Assembly: GCA_019420545.1 (NCBI GenBank)
Contig: JAHZGZ010000285.1
Location: 1-10,051, forward strand
Direction of reading: 5' to 3'
Length of the DNA stretch: 10,051 nucleotides
From: Bacteroidales bacterium
Lineage (GTDB): Bacteria > Bacteroidota > Bacteroidia > Bacteroidales > Muribaculaceae
Position numbers and translations under genes: made by a program. The notes under the pieces are model-generated. The model ran no database searches. It was given only the letters and a program-made list of their open reading frames with translations, and was not told the origin of the DNA. Positions 6,466 through 10,051 of the stretch are shown here, one piece after another. The first letter of the stretch is position 1. Every line of letters begins with the position of its first letter.

Positions 6466-8772
6466 ATGATTCACAGAACACTTACTCTGGTTGTTGCCGC
6501 GATAATGACAGCAATCTCTGCAAGCGCCCGGGCAGCAGTCCCCACCGATGCCAATATAGCCGGACATGTTATCGACACCGACAACAAAGAGCACATCACA
6601 GGATGCATTGTAAAAATCCTCGGGTCAAGCCTTATGACAATGACCGACGCGTCGGGCCACTATGTGTTCCGCGATCTTCGCCCGGGAGATTATACGCTTG
6701 AAGTATCCTATATGGGCTACCAGAGCAAAAAGGAAAGCACACACGTAGCCAACGGCCAGACCGTCGAACTAAATTTCGAGATTTCACCCGACGCATTCAT
6801 GCTCGATCAGGTTGTGGTCACATCGTCGAAGACCGAGACACGCCGTCGCGAGAGCGCCTCGCTTGTCAATGTGTTGTCGGGCAACACATTCCTTAATGTA
6901 GGGGCATGCACCCTCGCCGACGGACTCGACTTCCAGCCCGGCGTACGCGTTGAGAACGACTGCCAGAACTGCGGCTTCACACAGGTGAGAATCAACGGTC
7001 TCGACGGCCATTACTCACAGATACTGATGAACTCGCGCCCGGTATTCTCGGCTCTGACCGGAGTATACGGCCTTGAGCAGATACCGGCCAACATGATCGA
7101 GCGCGTGGAGGTGATGCGCGGGGGCGGCTCGGCCCTGTTCGGCTCGTCGGCGGTAGGTGGCACCATCAACATCATCACCCGCGATCCGCTCTCCAACTCC
7201 GCAAGAATATCCCATACGCTTACGTCAATCGGCCCGTCGGGAGCCATGGACAACAACACGACCGTCAACGCCTCGGTAGTCACCGACAACAACAAGGCCG
7301 GAATATTCATTTACGGCCAGAGCCGCTACCGCGACGGCTACGACCACAACGACGACGGATTCACCGAAGTGGCCCAGCTGAAGAGCCAGACCCTCGGCGC
7401 ACGTACATTCATGCGCACCGGCGACAACTCGAAACTCACCCTCGAATACCACAATACCCACGAATACCGCCGCGGAGGCGACCGTCTCAACCAACCGGCC
7501 CACATGGCGATGATTGCCGAGCAGACCGACCACAACATCCACGCCGGCGAGGCCACATTCGACCTATGGCTGCGCGACCGCCGCGACCACCTTTCGGTAT
7601 TCGCCGCAACCCAGGACACCAAGCGCCAGAGCTACTACGGCTCCGACATGGATCCCGACGCCTACGGACGCACATCCGACATCGTAGTGACCTCGGGCGC
7701 ACAGTGGACACACCCGATGGACCGCTTCCTTTTCATGCCTGCCGAACTTGTGGCCGGGCTGGAATACTCCTACAACCGCCTCCACGACATGACTATCGGC
7801 TACGACCACGACATCGTGCAGAACGTCAATATCTACAGCGGATACCTCCAGAACGAATGGAAAAATGAGAAGTGGGGATTCCTCGTGGGCGCACGTATCG
7901 ACAAGCACTCGATGATCAGCGATCCCATCATCTCGCCGCGCGCCAACATACGCTTCAACCCCTCGGAAAACCTCAACTTCCGTGTGTCCTACTCCACTGG
8001 ATTCCGCTCGCCGCAGGCTTACGACGAGGATTTCCATGTGGCCATCGTGGGCGGAGATCGTGTAGTAACCGTGCTTGCCCCAGGCCTCAAGCAGGAAAGC
8101 TCGCAGAGCGTGAGCCTGTCGGCCGACCTCTACCACCGTTTCGGAAACGTGCAGACCAACCTCCTTGTCGAAGGCTTCTTCACCGACCTGCGCGACGTGT
8201 TCGCCCTGCGCCAGCTCGACGAGCCGGATGCCTCAGGCAACGCAGTGCTCGAACGCTACAACGGCTCGGGAGCGCGAGTGATGGGCGTCAACATCGAGGC
8301 CAAAGCTTTCTTTTCGAGCCATTTCGACGTGCAGGGTGGTGTCACCCTCCAGAGCAGCCGATATAAGAAACCCGAGATATGGAGCGACAACCCCGACGTC
8401 CCCGCCGAGAAAAAAATGTTTCGCACCCCCGACATCTACGGCTACTTCACGGCCAACTGGGAGATAACGCATGCACTCAAGGCAAGCCTCACCGGTACCG
8501 GAACAGGCCCGATGACGGTGCAGCACATAGCTGGTTCGGGCACCGACATCGACCTGGCCGTGCGCACACAGTCGTTTTTCGACGCGTCGCTGAAGCTCAC
8601 CTACACATTCCGTCTGTACAACCGTGTGAATCTTGATGTCACCGCAGGAATAAGCAACATATTCAACGCCTATCAGAACGACTTCGACTGCGGCCCGCTG
8701 CGCGACTCGGGATACATCTATGGTCCTACTCTGCCGCGATGCGTGAGCATCGGCGTGGCCATGGGCATCTAA
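6466..8772 (+). CDS. TonB-dependent outer-membrane receptor with carboxypeptidase-regulatory-like N-terminal domain
   Basis: Outer-membrane 22-strand barrel that imports a scarce ligand using TonB/ExbBD energy. The 768-residue chain has a signal peptide (about 1-23, SARA-A), a CarboxypepD_reg-like domain (about 30-110, with DASGHYVFRDLRPGDYTLEVSYMGY), a TonB-box-like stretch LDQVVVT just after it, a plug (about 118-235, with ERVEVMRGGGSALFGSSAVGG and INIITRDP) and the barrel (about 240-768). The plug carries a Cys pair, DCQNCGF (Cys166, Cys169), and the C-terminus another, Cys742 and Cys759, which may form disulfides. Barrel residues FRSP (513-516), His524 and APGL (538-541) resemble in order the FRAP/His/NPxL region of haem receptors such as HmuR, so an iron or haem ligand is possible but unproven; it lacks the exact NPDL. 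No SusD-like, HmuY-like or ABC partner is adjacent. It has its own promoter (6403-6434) and seems monocistronic. The last residue is Ile, not the common Phe. Confidence 0.95.
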   Translation: MIHRTLTLVVAAIMTAISASARAAVPTDANIAGHVIDTDNKEHITGCIVKILGSSLMTMTDASGHYVFRDLRPGDYTLEVSYMGYQSKKESTHVANGQTVELNFEISPDAFMLDQVVVTSSKTETRRRESASLVNVLSGNTFLNVGACTLADGLDFQPGVRVENDCQNCGFTQVRINGLDGHYSQILMNSRPVFSALTGVYGLEQIPANMIERVEVMRGGGSALFGSSAVGGTINIITRDPLSNSARISHTLTSIGPSGAMDNNTTVNASVVTDNNKAGIFIYGQSRYRDGYDHNDDGFTEVAQLKSQTLGARTFMRTGDNSKLTLEYHNTHEYRRGGDRLNQPAHMAMIAEQTDHNIHAGEATFDLWLRDRRDHLSVFAATQDTKRQSYYGSDMDPDAYGRTSDIVVTSGAQWTHPMDRFLFMPAELVAGLEYSYNRLHDMTIGYDHDIVQNVNIYSGYLQNEWKNEKWGFLVGARIDKHSMISDPIISPRANIRFNPSENLNFRVSYSTGFRSPQAYDEDFHVAIVGGDRVVTVLAPGLKQESSQSVSLSADLYHRFGNVQTNLLVEGFFTDLRDVFALRQLDEPDASGNAVLERYNGSGARVMGVNIEAKAFFSSHFDVQGGVTLQSSRYKKPEIWSDNPDVPAEKKMFRTPDIYGYFTANWEITHALKASLTGTGTGPMTVQHIAGSGTDIDLAVRTQSFFDASLKLTYTFRLYNRVNLDVTAGISNIFNAYQNDFDCGPLRDSGYIYGPTLPRCVSIGVAMGI

Positions 8773-8790
8773 AAAACATACAAATTGCAC

Positions 8791-8826
8791 AAAAATTCAA
8801 TATTTTTCAATATTTTTGCTGCAAAA
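8791..8826. repeat. Phased A/T tracts including a tandem 10-bp repeat, UP-element-like
   Basis: TCAATATTTT occurs twice head to tail (8797-8806 and 8807-8816). Homopolymer runs A5 (8791-8795), T5 (8803-8807), T5 (8813-8817) and A4 (8823-8826) are spaced close to one helical turn, which would bend the DNA. They lie just upstream of the gdhA -33 box, where an UP-element-like stimulating sequence would sit. AAAAAT (8791-8796) can also pair with ATTTTT (8802-8807), but an all-A/T stem makes a poor terminator for the receptor gene. The sequence pattern is certain; the function is inference. Confidence 0.55.
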
Positions 8827-8827
8827 G

Positions 8828-8860
8828 CTTGCGGGATGTCGGCAAAATGTTGTAAATTTG
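8828..8860 (+). promoter_or_regulatory. Bacteroidota-type promoter of gdhA
   Basis: The -33 box CTTGC (TTG at 8829-8831) and the -7 box TAAATTTG (8853-8860), an exact TAnnTTTG match, are separated by 20-21 bp. The expected start of transcription is near 8867, giving a leader of about 35 nt before the ATG at 8903. There is no Shine-Dalgarno sequence; the region before the start codon is A-rich, as is usual in this phylum. Confidence 0.8.
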
Positions 8861-8868
8861 CCGCAAAT
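8840..8868. promoter_or_regulatory. Possible operator: two overlapping dyads on the gdhA -7 box
   Basis: CGGCAAA (8840-8846) and TTTGCCG (8857-8863) form a perfect 7-bp inverted repeat with a 10-bp spacer. ATTTGC-C-GCAAAT (8856-8868) is a 13-bp odd-length palindrome that includes the end of the -7 box and the likely start of transcription. Both are placed where a repressor would block RNA polymerase. No specific regulator can be named, and A/T-rich promoter DNA makes short dyads common, so this is tentative. Confidence 0.3.
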
Positions 8869-8902
8869 AAATTCACTTATATCCTTCAAAGAAAGTTTGA
8901 GT

Positions 8903-10051
8903 ATGAAAGCAACCGAAGTGTTAGCGGATCTCCAGCGCAGATTCCCCAACGAGCCGGAATATCTGCAGGCCGTGGAAGAAGTAATCACCACAATCGAGGA
9001 TGAGTACAACAAGCATCCCGAGTTCGAGCGCTACAACCTCATTGAGCGTCTCTGCATTCCCGACCGTATTTTCTCGTTCCGCGTATCCTGGGTCGACGAC
9101 AAAGGCAAGGTACAGAACAACATGGGCTACCGTATCCAGCACAACAACGCCATCGGCCCGTACAAGGGAGGTATCCGTTTCCACTCTTCAGTCAACCAGT
9201 CGATTCTGAAATTCCTCGCTTTCGAGCAGACTTTCAAAAACTCGCTCACCACTCTGGCCATGGGTGGTGGCAAGGGCGGCTCCGACTTCTCGCCCCGCGG
9301 CAAGAGCGACATGGAGGTAATGCGCTTCTGCCAGGCATTTATCGCTGAACTGTGGCGCCACATAGGCCCCGACACTGACGTGCCCGCCGGCGATATCGGC
9401 GTAGGTGGCCGCGAGGTAGGCTACATGTACGGCATGTACAAGAAGATGGCCCGCGAGTTCACCGGCACATTCACAGGCAAGGGCCTTGAGTTCGGCGGCT
9501 CGCTTATCCGCCCCGAGGCTACAGGCTACGGCAATGTTTACTTCCTCCTCAACATGCTCGCCACACGCGGCATCGATATTAAGGACAAGGTAGTGGCTAT
9601 CTCCGGATCGGGCAACGTAGCCACATACACCGCCAAGAAGCTCCTCGAACTGGGCGCCAAGGTAGTAACCATGAGCGATTCCGACGGCTGCATCTACGTG
9701 CCCGAAGGCCTCACAAAGGAGCAGCTCGACTATATCTTCAAGCTCAAGAACGAATACCGCGGCCGCATCCGCGAGTTCGCCGAAGAATACGGCTGCGAGT
9801 ACGTTGAAGGCGGACGCCCCTGGGGCTACAAGTGCGATATCGCCATGCCCTCGGCTACACAGAACGAACTCGACGGCGACGACGCACGCGCCCTCCTCGC
9901 CAACGGCGTGATCGCTGTGAGCGAAGGTGCCAACATGCCCTCTACCCCCGAAGCTATCAAGGAATTCCTCAACGCCAAGATCCTCTATGCTCCCGGCAAG
10001 GCTGCCAACGCCGGCGGTGTGTCGGTAAGCGGTCTTGAGATGGCTCAGAAC
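8903..10051 (+). CDS. gdhA: Glutamate dehydrogenase, probably NADP-dependent (3' end beyond the window)
   Basis: Cytoplasmic enzyme that interconverts 2-oxoglutarate plus ammonia and glutamate; in its NADP(H) form it mainly assimilates ammonia. 383 codons are present and the frame is still open at the last base; hexameric bacterial family members have about 445 residues, so roughly 60 are missing. Seen: substrate-binding Lys88 in PYKGGIRF (86-93), Lys112, catalytic Lys124 in the LAMGGGKGGSDF signature (118-129), catalytic Asp164 in PAGDIGVGG (161-169), and the Rossmann loop GSGNVA (235-240). The segment after the second Rossmann strand (SDSDG) resembles NADP-specific enzymes such as that of E. 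coli; cofactor choice is therefore inferred. The ATG at 8903 gives a normal family N-terminus (MKATEVLADLQRRFP) and lies about 35 nt after the predicted transcription start. The gene has its own promoter and is 130 bp from the receptor gene, with no functional link to it apparent. Confidence 0.96.
   Translation, partial: MKATEVLADLQRRFPNEPEYLQAVEEVITTIEDEYNKHPEFERYNLIERLCIPDRIFSFRVSWVDDKGKVQNNMGYRIQHNNAIGPYKGGIRFHSSVNQSILKFLAFEQTFKNSLTTLAMGGGKGGSDFSPRGKSDMEVMRFCQAFIAELWRHIGPDTDVPAGDIGVGGREVGYMYGMYKKMAREFTGTFTGKGLEFGGSLIRPEATGYGNVYFLLNMLATRGIDIKDKVVAISGSGNVATYTAKKLLELGAKVVTMSDSDGCIYVPEGLTKEQLDYIFKLKNEYRGRIREFAEEYGCEYVEGGRPWGYKCDIAMPSATQNELDGDDARALLANGVIAVSEGANMPSTPEAIKEFLNAKILYAPGKAANAGGVSVSGLEMAQN

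Noticed and set aside
8791..8818. Intrinsic terminator of the receptor gene
   Set aside because: The only stem is six A/T pairs without GC content, so it is too weak to call; the tract is better explained as promoter-upstream DNA.
1..10051. CRISPR array, tRNA/rRNA genes, insertion sequence, phage or defence genes
   Set aside because: No regularly spaced repeats, tRNA-like cloverleaf, transposase motifs or defence domains were seen; nearly all the DNA is explained by five recognisable genes.

Overview
The window looks like a stretch of core chromosome from a GC-rich member of the Bacteroidota, most likely order Bacteroidales; a Muribaculaceae-like gut lineage is my guess and is not proven. 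The evidence is two promoters that fit the Bacteroidota pattern (TTG-type -33 box, about 20 bp spacer, TAnnTTTG -7 box), starts without Shine-Dalgarno sequences, a TonB-dependent receptor with an N-terminal carboxypeptidase-regulatory-like domain, a long PPi-dependent phosphofructokinase, and a secreted GH3/beta-lactamase-fold fusion protein. All five genes lie on the + strand. Coding DNA is GC-rich and the gaps are short and AT-rich, apart from one GC-rich inverted repeat.

Layout: (1) 6-1658, pyrophosphate-dependent phosphofructokinase (pfp), complete and closed by a strong intrinsic terminator at 1684-1730. (2) 1731-1857, a short gap holding a 21-bp perfect inverted repeat (1760-1780 / 1816-1836) that ends 21 bp before the next start codon. 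(3) 1858-3306 and 3330-6311, a two-gene unit 23 bp apart: an exported two-domain 5'-nucleotidase-type phosphoesterase, then a 993-residue exported protein joining a NagZ-type GH3 beta-N-acetylhexosaminidase to a serine beta-lactamase/esterase-fold domain. (4) 6312-6465, an AT-rich gap with a clear promoter. (5) 6466-8772, a TonB-dependent outer-membrane receptor with its own promoter. (6) 8773-8902, an AT-rich gap with helically phased A/T tracts and a second clear promoter. (7) 8903 to the window end, glutamate dehydrogenase (gdhA), cut off by the window edge about 60 residues before its expected C-terminus.

How the genes relate: pfp (glycolysis/gluconeogenesis) and gdhA (ammonia assimilation) are cytoplasmic central metabolism genes with separate transcription signals. 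The nucleotidase and the GH3 fusion both carry signal peptides and probably work in the periplasm on nucleotides and on peptidoglycan fragments. The receptor imports an unidentified ligand, and no partner lipoprotein or ABC transporter is visible beside it.

I did not find a convincing undescribed multi-gene system. The points most worth a second look are the intergenic inverted repeat with self-palindromic arms, the GH3-serine hydrolase fusion, and an odd-length palindrome (TTGC-N-GCAA) shared by the two promoters.
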